The translations under genes were made by a program, and so were the position numbers. A stretch of 5,076 bases of DNA from Pseudomonadota bacterium (GTDB taxonomy: Bacteria > Pseudomonadota > Alphaproteobacteria > SMXQ01): assembly GCA_022562375.1 (NCBI GenBank), contig JADFPK010000151.1:1-5076 (forward strand), written 5' to 3'. Shown in pieces: positions 1 through 5,076 of the stretch. Each line of letters starts with the position of its first letter. The stretch's first letter is position 1. The notes below the pieces were generated by a model. The model had not been told where the DNA came from and ran no database searches. It was given only the letters and a program-made list of their open reading frames with translations.

Positions 1-715
1 GCCGGTCACCATGGATCAGGAACAAGTGGCGTTCCTGTTCCGCCAGTACGACCTTGCCTCGGCCCCGGTGGTCAGCGAAGACGGCAGGCTGGTCGGCGTC
101 ATCACCCATGACGACGTCCTCGACGTCGTCGACGAGGAGGCGGAAGAGGACCTCATGCGCTTGGGCGGCGTCACCGGGACCGACCTTTACCGGGCGGCGA
201 TCGACACCACCCGGTCGCGCTTTCCCTGGCTCGGGGTCAACCTGGCGACGGCGATCGTCGCCTCCATCGTCATCGGCTTGTTCGAAGCGACGATCCAGCA
301 GATCGTCGCCCTGGCGGTATTGATGCCGATCGTCGCCTCGATGGGCGGCAATGCCGGCACCCAGACCCTGACCGTCGCCGTCAGGGCGCTGGCGATGAAC
401 GAGCTGACGGCGTCGAACGCGCTGCGCATCGTCGGCAAGGAGGTGCTGGTCGGCGGCTTCAACGGCCTTATTTTCGCCGTGCTGATGGGGATCGTCGCCT
501 GGCTGTGGTTCGGCAGCCCCGAAATCGGCATCGTCATCGCCGCCGCCATGGCGATCAATCTCCTCGTCGCCGGGTTTGCCGGCGTCGCCATCCCCGTCGG
601 GCTGGACCGCACCGGCATCGACCCGGCGGTGGCCTCGGTGGTGCTGCTCACCACCATCACCGACGTCGTCGGCTTCGCCACCTTCCTCGGCCTGGCGGCG
701 CTGTTCCTGCTCTGA
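1..715 (+). CDS. mgtE: Magnesium transporter MgtE, C-terminal part (5' end outside window)
   Basis: This is a Mg2+ channel/transporter of the inner membrane, of the MgtE family with CBS domains. The frame is open from base 2, and the residues before the ATG at 11 (P-V-T) continue the CBS domain, so that ATG is internal and the true start lies upstream. Numbering from the Met at 11, residues 1-40 are the end of the second CBS domain (PVVSEDGRLVGVITHDDVLDV), followed by the acidic plug/connecting helix at about 41-54. The transmembrane domain has about five helices (roughly 74-94, 97-127, 146-166, 172-198, 207-232). Family signatures are R-FPWL near 70-74, MPIVASMGGNAGTQ at 105-118 and TTITD at 214-218. 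In characterised MgtE proteins the Asp of this last motif (D218 here) lines the pore and binds Mg2+. In the family, the cytosolic domains sense Mg2+ and close the channel. The C-terminus is complete. The SDR gene follows after 12 nt. The family assignment is secure; the missing N domain cannot be assessed. Confidence 0.95.
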   Translation, partial: PVTMDQEQVAFLFRQYDLASAPVVSEDGRLVGVITHDDVLDVVDEEAEEDLMRLGGVTGTDLYRAAIDTTRSRFPWLGVNLATAIVASIVIGLFEATIQQIVALAVLMPIVASMGGNAGTQTLTVAVRALAMNELTASNALRIVGKEVLVGGFNGLIFAVLMGIVAWLWFGSPEIGIVIAAAMAINLLVAGFAGVAIPVGLDRTGIDPAVASVVLLTTITDVVGFATFLGLAALFLL

Positions 716-722
716 AGGAGGA
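716..722 (+). promoter_or_regulatory. Strong Shine-Dalgarno of the SDR gene
   Basis: AAGGAGG directly follows the mgtE stop codon, and its GGAGG core lies 6 nt before the ATG at 728. It is close to perfect anti-16S complementarity. It supports the ATG at 728 and translation of the SDR from an mRNA shared with mgtE. Confidence 0.8.
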
Positions 723-727
723 CCCGC

Positions 728-1408
728 ATGCCCACCGTCCTGATCACCGGCGCCAATCGCGGCATCGGCCTGGAATTCGCCCGCCAATACGCCGCCGCCG
801 GTTACCGGGTCCATGCCGCCTGCCGGGCGCCCGGCAGCGCCGATGCGCTGGCTTCGCTCGGCGAAAGGGTGACCCTGCACGCGCTCGACGTCACCGATCA
901 CGCCGGCATAGAGGCCCTCGCCGCCGGGCTCGGGAACGAGGCCATCGATATCCTGATCAACAATGCCGGCATCTACGGCGAGGGCCAGGAATTCGGCGAG
1001 ATCGACTACGCGGCATGGCTGGAGGTCATGCGGGTCAACACGCTGGCGCCGCTGAAGATGGCCGAGTGTTTCCTGCCTCACCTCGAGGCCGGCAGGATGA
1101 AGATGATCGCCTCGCTGACCAGCCGCATGGGGAGCATCGCCGAGAATGATGCCGGCGGCGTCTATATCTACCGCGCCAGCAAGGCGGCGCTGAACGCCGC
1201 GGCCAGGAGCCTGGCGCTTGACCTCGCGCCCCGGGGGATCACGGTGATCGTCTTTCACCCGGGCTGGGTCAAGACCGACATGGGCGGCCCCCGCGCCCTG
1301 ATCGACGCCGAGACCAGCGTCGCCGGCATGCGCGCCGTCATCGAAGGCGCCGGGCCGAAGGTTTCGGGGCGCTTCTTCAATTACGACGGCGCCGAAGTGC
1401 CTTGGTAG
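728..1408 (+). CDS. Short-chain dehydrogenase/reductase (SDR), C-factor/sniffer-like
   Basis: This is a cytosolic NAD(P)(H)-dependent oxidoreductase of 226 aa with a complete classical SDR core. TGANRGIG (7-14) is the dinucleotide-binding Gly motif of the Rossmann fold. D54 in the LDVT stretch contacts the adenine side in the family, and NNAG is at 78-81. The catalytic tetrad is N104, S132, Y148 and K152 (YRASK at 148-152). R33 at the end of beta-2 suggests NADPH preference, which is inference. HPGWVKTDMGG (near 177-187) and the TSRMGS stretch are typical of the carbonyl reductase/sniffer/CsgA (C-factor) subgroup rather than FabG. Family members reduce carbonyls, but the substrate here cannot be named. 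The start is fixed by the Shine-Dalgarno at 716-722 and by the Gly motif seven residues in. It probably forms a transcription unit with mgtE. Nothing is truncated, and all catalytic residues are present. Confidence 0.93.
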   Translation: MPTVLITGANRGIGLEFARQYAAAGYRVHAACRAPGSADALASLGERVTLHALDVTDHAGIEALAAGLGNEAIDILINNAGIYGEGQEFGEIDYAAWLEVMRVNTLAPLKMAECFLPHLEAGRMKMIASLTSRMGSIAENDAGGVYIYRASKAALNAAARSLALDLAPRGITVIVFHPGWVKTDMGGPRALIDAETSVAGMRAVIEGAGPKVSGRFFNYDGAEVPW

Positions 1409-1432
1409 GGAGAGGGGGGGCGCTTTTTCCCT
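1407..1432 (+). terminator. Possible weak hairpin after the SDR gene
   Basis: AGGGA (1407-1411) pairs with TCCCT (1428-1432). The stem can extend inwards by A-T, G-C and G-U pairs to about 10 bp around a G-rich loop. It overlaps the TAG stop. The run of five T lies inside the 3' arm rather than after it, so this is not a standard intrinsic terminator. Confidence 0.25.
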
Positions 1433-1523
1433 GACATTTCCACGGTGAATGGGTAGACCTAGAACCCTACCGTCACCTTGACCGAGACAGGCACCGGATG
1501 GCCCGGCGTCGGCGGACCAAACA

Positions 1524-1961
1524 ATGGCCCTTCATATGTTGAAAATGGCCGTCGGCATCGAGACCCTCGGCCACCTGGCCCGGGTCCAGAAGCAGAGGAT
1601 GGCGCGCGCCAAAGGTGAAGACGGCGCCCCGGGGCTGCGCCATTTCACCCGTAACGCGCCGAGGCGTTGGCGCGAGATCCTCGACGGCGGCTCGATCTAC
1701 TGGATCATCAAGGGCGCCATCAGGGTCCGCCAGCGCATCCTCGGCATCGACCGTGGGATCGATGCCGAAGGACGGAGATACTGCGCACTTGGCCTCGATC
1801 CGACCCTGGTCAGGACCATCCCCCGGCCCAACAAGGCCCTGCAGGGCTGGCGCTATCTGGAGAATTCCGACGCGCCACTGGATCTCGACGCCGCCGACGA
1901 GAGGACCGGCGACATGCCGGCGGAAATGGTGGCGGAACTCCGCACATTAGGGCTCCTGTAA
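1524..1961 (+). CDS. DUF1489 family protein
   Basis: This is a 145-aa conserved hypothetical protein that I recognise as DUF1489 (COG5458), a family common in Alphaproteobacteria and of unknown biochemical role. Matching features are the N-terminus (MALHMLKMAVGIETL, like the family's M-LH-IKLCVG start), the central LDGGSIYWIIKGAIRVRQRIL at about 53-73, a C-x-L-x-LDP segment near 87-93, and a P-x-P-x-x-A-x-QGWRYL segment near 100-112. It has no signal peptide or membrane segment, so it is probably cytosolic. The length is normal for the family. The ATG at 1524 is chosen because it gives the family N-terminus. The upstream GGCGGA at 1511-1516 is only a modest Shine-Dalgarno, and an ATG four codons on would remove the conserved LH. 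The gene stands apart from its neighbours (115 nt before, 164 nt after) and may be its own unit. The family call is firm; the function is unknown. Confidence 0.9.
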   Translation: MALHMLKMAVGIETLGHLARVQKQRMARAKGEDGAPGLRHFTRNAPRRWREILDGGSIYWIIKGAIRVRQRILGIDRGIDAEGRRYCALGLDPTLVRTIPRPNKALQGWRYLENSDAPLDLDAADERTGDMPAEMVAELRTLGLL

Positions 1962-1979
1962 CCGGCGGACGGGCGCCGG
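1962..1979 (+). terminator. Terminator-like GC hairpin after the DUF1489 gene
   Basis: CCGGCG (1962-1967) and CGCCGG (1974-1979) form a perfect 6-bp stem with a 6-nt loop, immediately after the TAA stop. No T tract follows, so it could be a weak or factor-assisted terminator, an mRNA 3'-end stabiliser, or chance in GC-rich DNA. Confidence 0.3.
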
Positions 1980-2043
1980 CGGCCGATCAGGCGGCAGTGG
2001 CGATGGGGCTCGCGTGTATTGCCGCCCGTTAATCATCTTTCGA

Positions 2044-2079
2044 TTGGTGCGATTCGGGCTTTGGATTAAACTGGATAAT
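2044..2079 (+). promoter_or_regulatory. Candidate promoter for the lipoprotein-protease cluster
   Basis: The stretch from about 2028 to 2080 is clearly more AT-rich than the rest of the window and lies in the longest gene-free gap. GATAAT at 2074-2079 matches the sigma-70 -10 consensus at five of six positions and would give a leader of about 40 nt before the ATG at 2126. TTGGTG at 2044-2049 resembles a -35 but is 24 nt from GATAAT, which is too far. It fits somewhat better with the alternative -10-like ATTAAA at 2065-2070 (15-nt spacer). The position is reasonable, but the exact elements are uncertain. Confidence 0.35.
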
Positions 2080-2110
2080 GCGCCGGCGCAAGATGTCCAC
2101 GCGCGCTTCG

Positions 2111-2117
2111 AGGAGGG
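2111..2117 (+). promoter_or_regulatory. Shine-Dalgarno that fixes the lipoprotein start at 2126
   Basis: AGGAGGG ends 8 nt before the ATG at 2126. A longer in-frame ATG at 2078 has no comparable site and would add 16 mostly charged residues in front of a signal peptide that is already complete. The site therefore decides in favour of 2126. Confidence 0.8.
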
Positions 2118-2125
2118 ATACGCCG

Positions 2126-2827
2126 ATGTTGGGCCGGGGGGGCCTGATCACCGTCATGATCGTCAGCCTGGCCCTGGCCGGCTGCGAAGTCGCCTCCTTT
2201 TACACCAAGGCAAAGCTGGAGCGCGGCAACAAGACCGCCCATGTCCTATTGATGACGCCCGACGTTCAACTGGGCGAGGTGACCGCCGGCGGGCTGGTGG
2301 AGCCGAACGCCGAGTGGACGGCGATCGCCGAGAAGCACATCGTCGCCGCCCTCAAGAAGCAGTTGGCAAAGCGCAAATCCAGGCTCGTTTTTTATCGCTC
2401 GCCCGAGGCCAATACCCCCAAGGCCAGGATCCATAACCAACTCATCAAGCTCCATAACGCGGTCGGCAGATCGATCCTGCTGCACAAATTCGCCGCCCCG
2501 GGCTTGCCGACCAAGGAGGACAAGTTCGACTGGACCCTCGGTCCCCAGGCGCGGGTCGTCGGTCACGAATTTGGCGCCGATTACGCCCTGTTCGTCTATC
2601 TCCGCGACACCTACACCAGCCCTGGCCGCGTCGCCGTCATCGTCCTGGCCGCCGTCCTCGGCGTCGGGGTTCCCGGCGGCGCCCAGATCGGCTTCGCCTC
2701 CCTCGTCGACCTCGAGACCGGCGACGTCCTCTGGTTCAGCCGCTTGGCCCGTGCCTCGGGGGATTTGAGGACACCCGGCGCCGCCGATGAATCGGTGAAG
2801 ACGTTGCTGAAGGATTTTCCGCTATGA
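2126..2827 (+). CDS. Uncharacterised lipoprotein upstream of the M48 protease
   Basis: This 233-aa protein is predicted to be exported and lipid-anchored. It has R4, a hydrophobic stretch (7-18) and the lipobox LAGC (17-20), so C20 would be the acylated N-terminus after signal peptidase II cleavage. C20 is the only cysteine. Position +2 is Glu, not the inner-membrane retention Asp, which suggests outer-membrane sorting (inference). The mature part begins with a strand-like stretch, VLLMTPDVQLGEVTAGG (40-56), then an amphipathic helix (about 61-82) rich in Lys at its end. Near the C-terminus, a Gly-rich hydrophobic segment (167-185) is followed by a strand-turn-strand, ASLVDLETGDVLWF (191-204), a pattern common in beta-rich periplasmic lipoproteins. 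I do not recognise a named family; a remote GNA1162- or CsgG-like fold is conceivable but unproven. It overlaps the protease gene by ATGA, so co-translation and a shared function are likely. Existence is firm; the role is unknown. Confidence 0.85.
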   Translation: MLGRGGLITVMIVSLALAGCEVASFYTKAKLERGNKTAHVLLMTPDVQLGEVTAGGLVEPNAEWTAIAEKHIVAALKKQLAKRKSRLVFYRSPEANTPKARIHNQLIKLHNAVGRSILLHKFAAPGLPTKEDKFDWTLGPQARVVGHEFGADYALFVYLRDTYTSPGRVAVIVLAAVLGVGVPGGAQIGFASLVDLETGDVLWFSRLARASGDLRTPGAADESVKTLLKDFPL

Positions 2828-4110
2828 GGGCCGCTTCGAGGCGCCAGAGGCTATCGGCGGTGCTGGTGGCGCTATGGCTCGGCGCGGGCGCCTGCGCCAC
2901 GGTGCCCGGCGACGGCGAAGCGTCGCTGGCCGATGAAGGCGGCGGCCTCGGCCGGATCGCGCCCGGCGCCGGTCCCGGCGTGCCGCTGGTTCCCGACCTC
3001 AGCCCCGGCCAGCGCCCGGCGCTTGCCACCGACGAGGCGGGATGGTGGATGGTGATGGACCGGGCGGAAAGCAAGCTCAGGACCGCCGGCAATCTCGTGC
3101 GCGACGAGGCGTTGAACCGATACATCAAGGGCATCGTCTGCAGGCTCGCCGGGCCCTACTGTCCCGATATCAGGGTCTATCTTCTCCGGGTGCCCTATTT
3201 CAACGCCTCCATGGCGCCCAACGGCGTCATGCAGGTTTGGACCGGCCTGTTGCTGCGCACCCGCAACGAGGCCCAGCTTGCCGCCGTGCTCGGGCACGAG
3301 CTCGGCCATTACCTCAGGCGCCATACGCTGCACCGGTGGCGGGACGCCAAGTCGACGACCGCCGCCCTGATCTTCTTCCAGATCGGCGCCGCCATAGGCG
3401 GCATTCCGGCGGCCGGGCAGATCGCCAGGCTGATCGCCTTGGGCTCCATCACCGGGTTCAGCCGCGACCAGGAGCGCGAGTCCGACCGCATGGGCCTGCG
3501 ACTGATGGCCGAGATCGGCTATGACCCCCGGGAATCGGCGAAGCTGTGGCAAAACCTTATCCGCGAGGACGAGGCGGACGAGGACAAGAAGGCCCGCCTC
3601 ATATTCTTCTCGACCCACCCGGCGCCGGAGGAGCGGAGCGAGACCCTGAAGCGCCTGGCCGAAGACGCCTTGAAGGCGTCCCCGGCGGTCGGCACCGGTG
3701 AAGAAAGGTTCCGCGAGATCGTCCTTCCCCATCGCCGGGAATATTTGCGCGATGAGTTGCGACTGCGGCGGTTCTCCCGCTCCGAGGAGCTCTTGAAGAT
3801 GCTCCTGGAGGACGGCGTCGATACCGGGGAGCTCCATTTCTTCCGCGGCGAGCTATACCGTCTCAGGGGCGAGAAGGCCGACGAGGACAAGGAGGGCGAC
3901 ACCGACGACGGGGACAAGGCGCTGGCGGCCTACGCCAAGGCGCTGGACGCCGGCGGCGCGCCGGCGGAGATCCACCGCTCGATGGGGCTGATCTATCTGA
4001 AATCCGGCCAGGCGGAAAAGGCGCGGGCGGCCTTCGCCAAATATCTCGAACTCAACCCCGATGCCGATGATCTCGAGATCATAAAGTCGATGATGCAACC
4101 GATGGGGTAA
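2824..4110 (+). CDS. M48 family zinc metalloprotease with C-terminal TPR repeats (BepA-like), putative lipoprotein
   Basis: This is a predicted envelope peptidase of 428 aa. The N-terminus has a basic start (R2-R9), a hydrophobic core (10-22) and AGAC (21-24), a permissive lipobox with C24 as the possible lipid anchor; ordinary signal peptidase I cleavage is the alternative. The M48 domain (about 75-285) carries HELGH at 158-162 (H158 and H162 bind zinc, E159 is catalytic), E217 as third zinc ligand with D221 in ExxxD, and STHP at 263-266, as in BepA and LoiP. A hydrophobic stretch (179-209) lies between the two zinc motifs. C106 and C113 could form a disulphide. The C-terminus holds TPR-like helices, with one canonical 34-residue repeat at 381-414. 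Family members degrade or help assemble misfolded outer-membrane proteins. AAGGA at 2810-2814 supports the ATG at 2824, which overlaps the preceding stop codon. The substrate is unknown. At 428 aa it is somewhat shorter than E. coli BepA. Confidence 0.92.
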   Translation: MRAASRRQRLSAVLVALWLGAGACATVPGDGEASLADEGGGLGRIAPGAGPGVPLVPDLSPGQRPALATDEAGWWMVMDRAESKLRTAGNLVRDEALNRYIKGIVCRLAGPYCPDIRVYLLRVPYFNASMAPNGVMQVWTGLLLRTRNEAQLAAVLGHELGHYLRRHTLHRWRDAKSTTAALIFFQIGAAIGGIPAAGQIARLIALGSITGFSRDQERESDRMGLRLMAEIGYDPRESAKLWQNLIREDEADEDKKARLIFFSTHPAPEERSETLKRLAEDALKASPAVGTGEERFREIVLPHRREYLRDELRLRRFSRSEELLKMLLEDGVDTGELHFFRGELYRLRGEKADEDKEGDTDDGDKALAAYAKALDAGGAPAEIHRSMGLIYLKSGQAEKARAAFAKYLELNPDADDLEIIKSMMQPMG

Positions 4111-4118
4111 GGCGCATC

Positions 4119-4676
4119 ATGGCACGCCCGGCATCGCTCTTCATCCTGGCCCTTCTGATCGCGGCCTGTGTCCAGTACAGCCTGGTCAAGGCCGAAAAGG
4201 TCGCCATCGGCGACGTCTATACCGTCGATGCCCAGATCGTCTGGAACAAGAAGACGGAAGGCAAGACCGAGATTTGGACCGTCGACGGTCCGTTGCTCCA
4301 GGAACTTCGCTTCATCAAGGGAATCGAGGACGGCGAGGCGCTGTTCAGGGGCGGCGCCGGCAGGAAATTTCCGCCGTTCAAAAGCAAGATGACCGCCATC
4401 GAGATCAAGGAGTTGTTCGAAACCAGCCTGGCCCAGATCGGGGTGGCGCGAATGAGGACCCTGAACCTGAGACCGGAGAGTTTCGGCGAGGTCCCGGGCT
4501 TCAGGTTCGAGTTCACCTATGTCCTCAAGAACGGCCTGGAGAAACAGGGGTTCGCGCTTGGCGCCGTCATCGACGAGTTGCTCCATATGATCATCTATTC
4601 CGGCACCCGGCTGCATTACTACCCCAAGCACAAGGACGACGTCGAAGCCCTGGTGCGGTCGATCCGCATGATTTGA
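4119..4676 (+). CDS. Uncharacterised lipoprotein downstream of the M48 protease
   Basis: This 185-aa protein has a very short signal peptide: R3, a hydrophobic core (7-14) and the lipobox IAAC (14-17). C17 is the only cysteine, and +2 is Val, consistent with outer-membrane sorting. The mature part is mixed alpha/beta, with alternating hydrophobic strands (YTVDAQIVW, EIWTVDG, LQELRFIKGI), a helix around 92-108 (TAIEIKELFETSLAQIG), then the strands FRFEFTYVL and HMIIYSG, and a final helix ending VRSIRM. A C-terminal strand, strand, helix ending in S-x-R is reminiscent of the DcrB/PsbP-like fold seen in small exported lipoproteins, but I cannot assign a family. It starts 8 nt after the protease stop with a weak AGG (4110-4112) upstream, so it probably belongs to the same operon and may be a partner or substrate adaptor of the protease (inference). 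It is complete at both ends. Confidence 0.85.
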   Translation: MARPASLFILALLIAACVQYSLVKAEKVAIGDVYTVDAQIVWNKKTEGKTEIWTVDGPLLQELRFIKGIEDGEALFRGGAGRKFPPFKSKMTAIEIKELFETSLAQIGVARMRTLNLRPESFGEVPGFRFEFTYVLKNGLEKQGFALGAVIDELLHMIIYSGTRLHYYPKHKDDVEALVRSIRMI

Positions 4677-4700
4677 AGGCGGGGGTCCGGCCGGCCTTCA
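4674..4700 (+). terminator. Terminator-like hairpin closing the lipoprotein-protease cluster
   Basis: TGAAGGC (4674-4680, including the stop codon) pairs perfectly with GCCTTCA (4694-4700). Two further G-C pairs can form inside past a single bulged G. No T tract follows. Its place right at the end of the cluster and before a 131-nt gap makes a termination or 3'-end role plausible, but the missing U run keeps confidence low. Confidence 0.4.
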
Positions 4701-4730
4701 TCGGCGTCCTCCGGTTCGTTATGATCGGCG

Positions 4731-4755
4731 TTGACCGCAAGGTTGCCGGTAAAAT
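4731..4755 (+). promoter_or_regulatory. Weak promoter candidate before the hydrolase gene
   Basis: TTGACC at 4731-4736 matches the -35 consensus in five of six positions. TAAAAT at 4750-4755 matches the -10 in five of six, but the spacer is only 13 nt, too short for a normal sigma-70 promoter. A 17-nt spacer would give the poor hexamer ATGACG. Some promoter is expected here after the hairpin at 4674-4700. Confidence 0.2.
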
Positions 4756-4798
4756 GACGGATATCGCGTGTCCGCGGATAGTACTCTGGGGGCGCCGG

Positions 4799-4806
4799 GG
4801 AGAGGA
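4799..4806 (+). promoter_or_regulatory. Purine-rich Shine-Dalgarno deciding the hydrolase start
   Basis: GGAGAGGA, with its GGAG core 5 nt before the ATG at 4808, is the best ribosome site in this gap. Two in-frame ATGs further up (4754 and 4721) lack a well-placed site and would add residues that do not look like the family's N-terminus. Confidence 0.65.
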
Positions 4807-4807
4807 A

Positions 4808-5076
4808 ATGGCCGACAGGATAGATTTGACCATTGGCGAAGTGACGACGGCGGCATTGATCGGGGTGCCGGCCGGCGCCGGTCCCTTCCCCGGCGTGGTC
4901 GCCGCCTTTCACCGGGGCGGCCTCGACGGCTTCACCGGGTGGCTCGTCGATGAGCTCGCGGCGAACGGTTACGGCGCCATCGCTCCCGATCACTACCACG
5001 CCCTGCCGGAAGGCGCCGACGTCCAGCAGCGCCGGGACTATCTGACCGATGAGCAGATGGCGCTCGATCTCGAGGC
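4808..5076 (+). CDS. Dienelactone hydrolase family protein, N-terminal part (3' end outside window)
   Basis: This is the first 89 residues of an alpha/beta-hydrolase that I assign to the dienelactone hydrolase (DLH) family. The frame stays open to the last base. Visible signatures are a beta-strand pair leading to PAGAGPFPGVVAAFHRGG (21-38), where the family has its P-x-x-x-P-x-V-V-x-x-H strand and oxyanion-side loop, then a helix (D40-A52) and the strand GYGAIAPDHYHAL (54-66), equivalent to the family's A-PDLY motif. The region after about 67 starts the helical part that often varies between members. The catalytic Cys/Ser, Asp and His would lie beyond the window, so activity cannot be judged. 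DLH proteins are cytosolic hydrolases of lactones or esters; many genomic copies have unknown substrates. There is no signal peptide. It is separated from the lipoprotein cluster by 131 nt and a hairpin, so it is probably a separate unit. GTC/GCC/GGC codon use matches its neighbours. Confidence 0.85.
   Translation, partial: MADRIDLTIGEVTTAALIGVPAGAGPFPGVVAAFHRGGLDGFTGWLVDELAANGYGAIAPDHYHALPEGADVQQRRDYLTDEQMALDLE

Noticed and set aside
187..765. 192-aa open frame on the - strand opposite mgtE
   Set aside because: The + strand encodes conserved MgtE helices here. The antisense product is compositionally biased with no family features.
505..1149. 214-aa + strand frame spanning the mgtE end and the SDR start
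   Set aside because: The translation is an Arg/His/Pro-rich run typical of an out-of-frame reading of GC-rich genes, and it crosses two real genes.
1451..1471. Small inverted repeat GGTAG...CTACC in the gap after the SDR gene
   Set aside because: The stem is only 5 bp with a 10-nt loop, too weak to call an operator or terminator.
1478..1523. TTGACC as a -35 box before the DUF1489 gene
   Set aside because: The next 15-20 bases lead into GC-rich sequence with nothing like a -10 box, so a promoter here is not supported by sequence alone.
2078..2125. Longer N-terminus for the first lipoprotein starting at 2078
   Set aside because: It adds 16 charged residues before a complete signal peptide and lacks a Shine-Dalgarno. 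AGGAGGG sits correctly for the ATG at 2126, and 2078 overlaps the candidate -10 element.
2014..2436. 140-aa + strand frame across the promoter gap into the first lipoprotein
   Set aside because: Arg/Gly-rich out-of-frame translation that conflicts with a gene having a strong ribosome site and a lipobox.
2872..3837. 321-aa open frame on the - strand opposite the protease gene
   Set aside because: It is antisense to a protein with intact M48 motifs. Its translation is low-complexity and rich in G, A, P and L, as expected from the complement of GC-rich coding DNA.
3993..4631. 212-aa open frame on the - strand opposite the second lipoprotein
   Set aside because: It overlaps two well-supported + strand genes and shows no recognisable domain or ribosome site, so it is a shadow frame.
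1..5076. CRISPR arrays, insertion sequences, tRNA or rRNA genes
   Set aside because: I found no regularly spaced repeats, transposase motifs, terminal inverted repeats, or tRNA- or rRNA-like sequence on either strand.

Overview
The window is compact, GC-rich DNA, and every supported gene is on the + strand. It looks like a chromosomal segment from an alphaproteobacterium, perhaps Rhodospirillales-like. The reasons are codon use dominated by GCC, GGC, ATC and CTC, a DUF1489 protein (a family I associate with Alphaproteobacteria), and Gram-negative lipoprotein signals. The taxonomic call is inference, because there is no rRNA or other marker gene. I see no mobile element, CRISPR array, tRNA or rRNA.

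Layout. Bases 1-715 hold the C-terminal part of an MgtE magnesium channel, cut by the left edge. It is followed after 12 nt, behind a strong Shine-Dalgarno, by a short-chain dehydrogenase/reductase of the C-factor/sniffer type (728-1408). After a 115-nt gap comes a DUF1489 protein (1524-1961). A 164-nt gap then holds an AT-rich promoter candidate. Next is a tight three-gene cluster: an uncharacterised lipoprotein (2126-2827), an M48 zinc metalloprotease with C-terminal TPRs (2824-4110, ATGA overlap with the gene before), and a second uncharacterised lipoprotein (4119-4676, 8-nt gap). After a 131-nt gap with a terminator-like hairpin, a dienelactone hydrolase-family gene begins at 4808 and runs off the right edge.

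How the genes fit together. MgtE and the SDR are probably co-transcribed, but no shared pathway is evident. The three-gene cluster is the most interesting part. All three products carry an N-terminal lipobox or a lipobox-like site, and the middle one is a BepA-like protease in which HExxH, the downstream ExxxD and an STHP motif are all present. The simplest reading is an envelope quality-control or outer-membrane-associated protease with two lipoprotein partners of unknown function. That reading is inference from gene order and signal sequences. The rest of the window is ordinary housekeeping or metabolic content.
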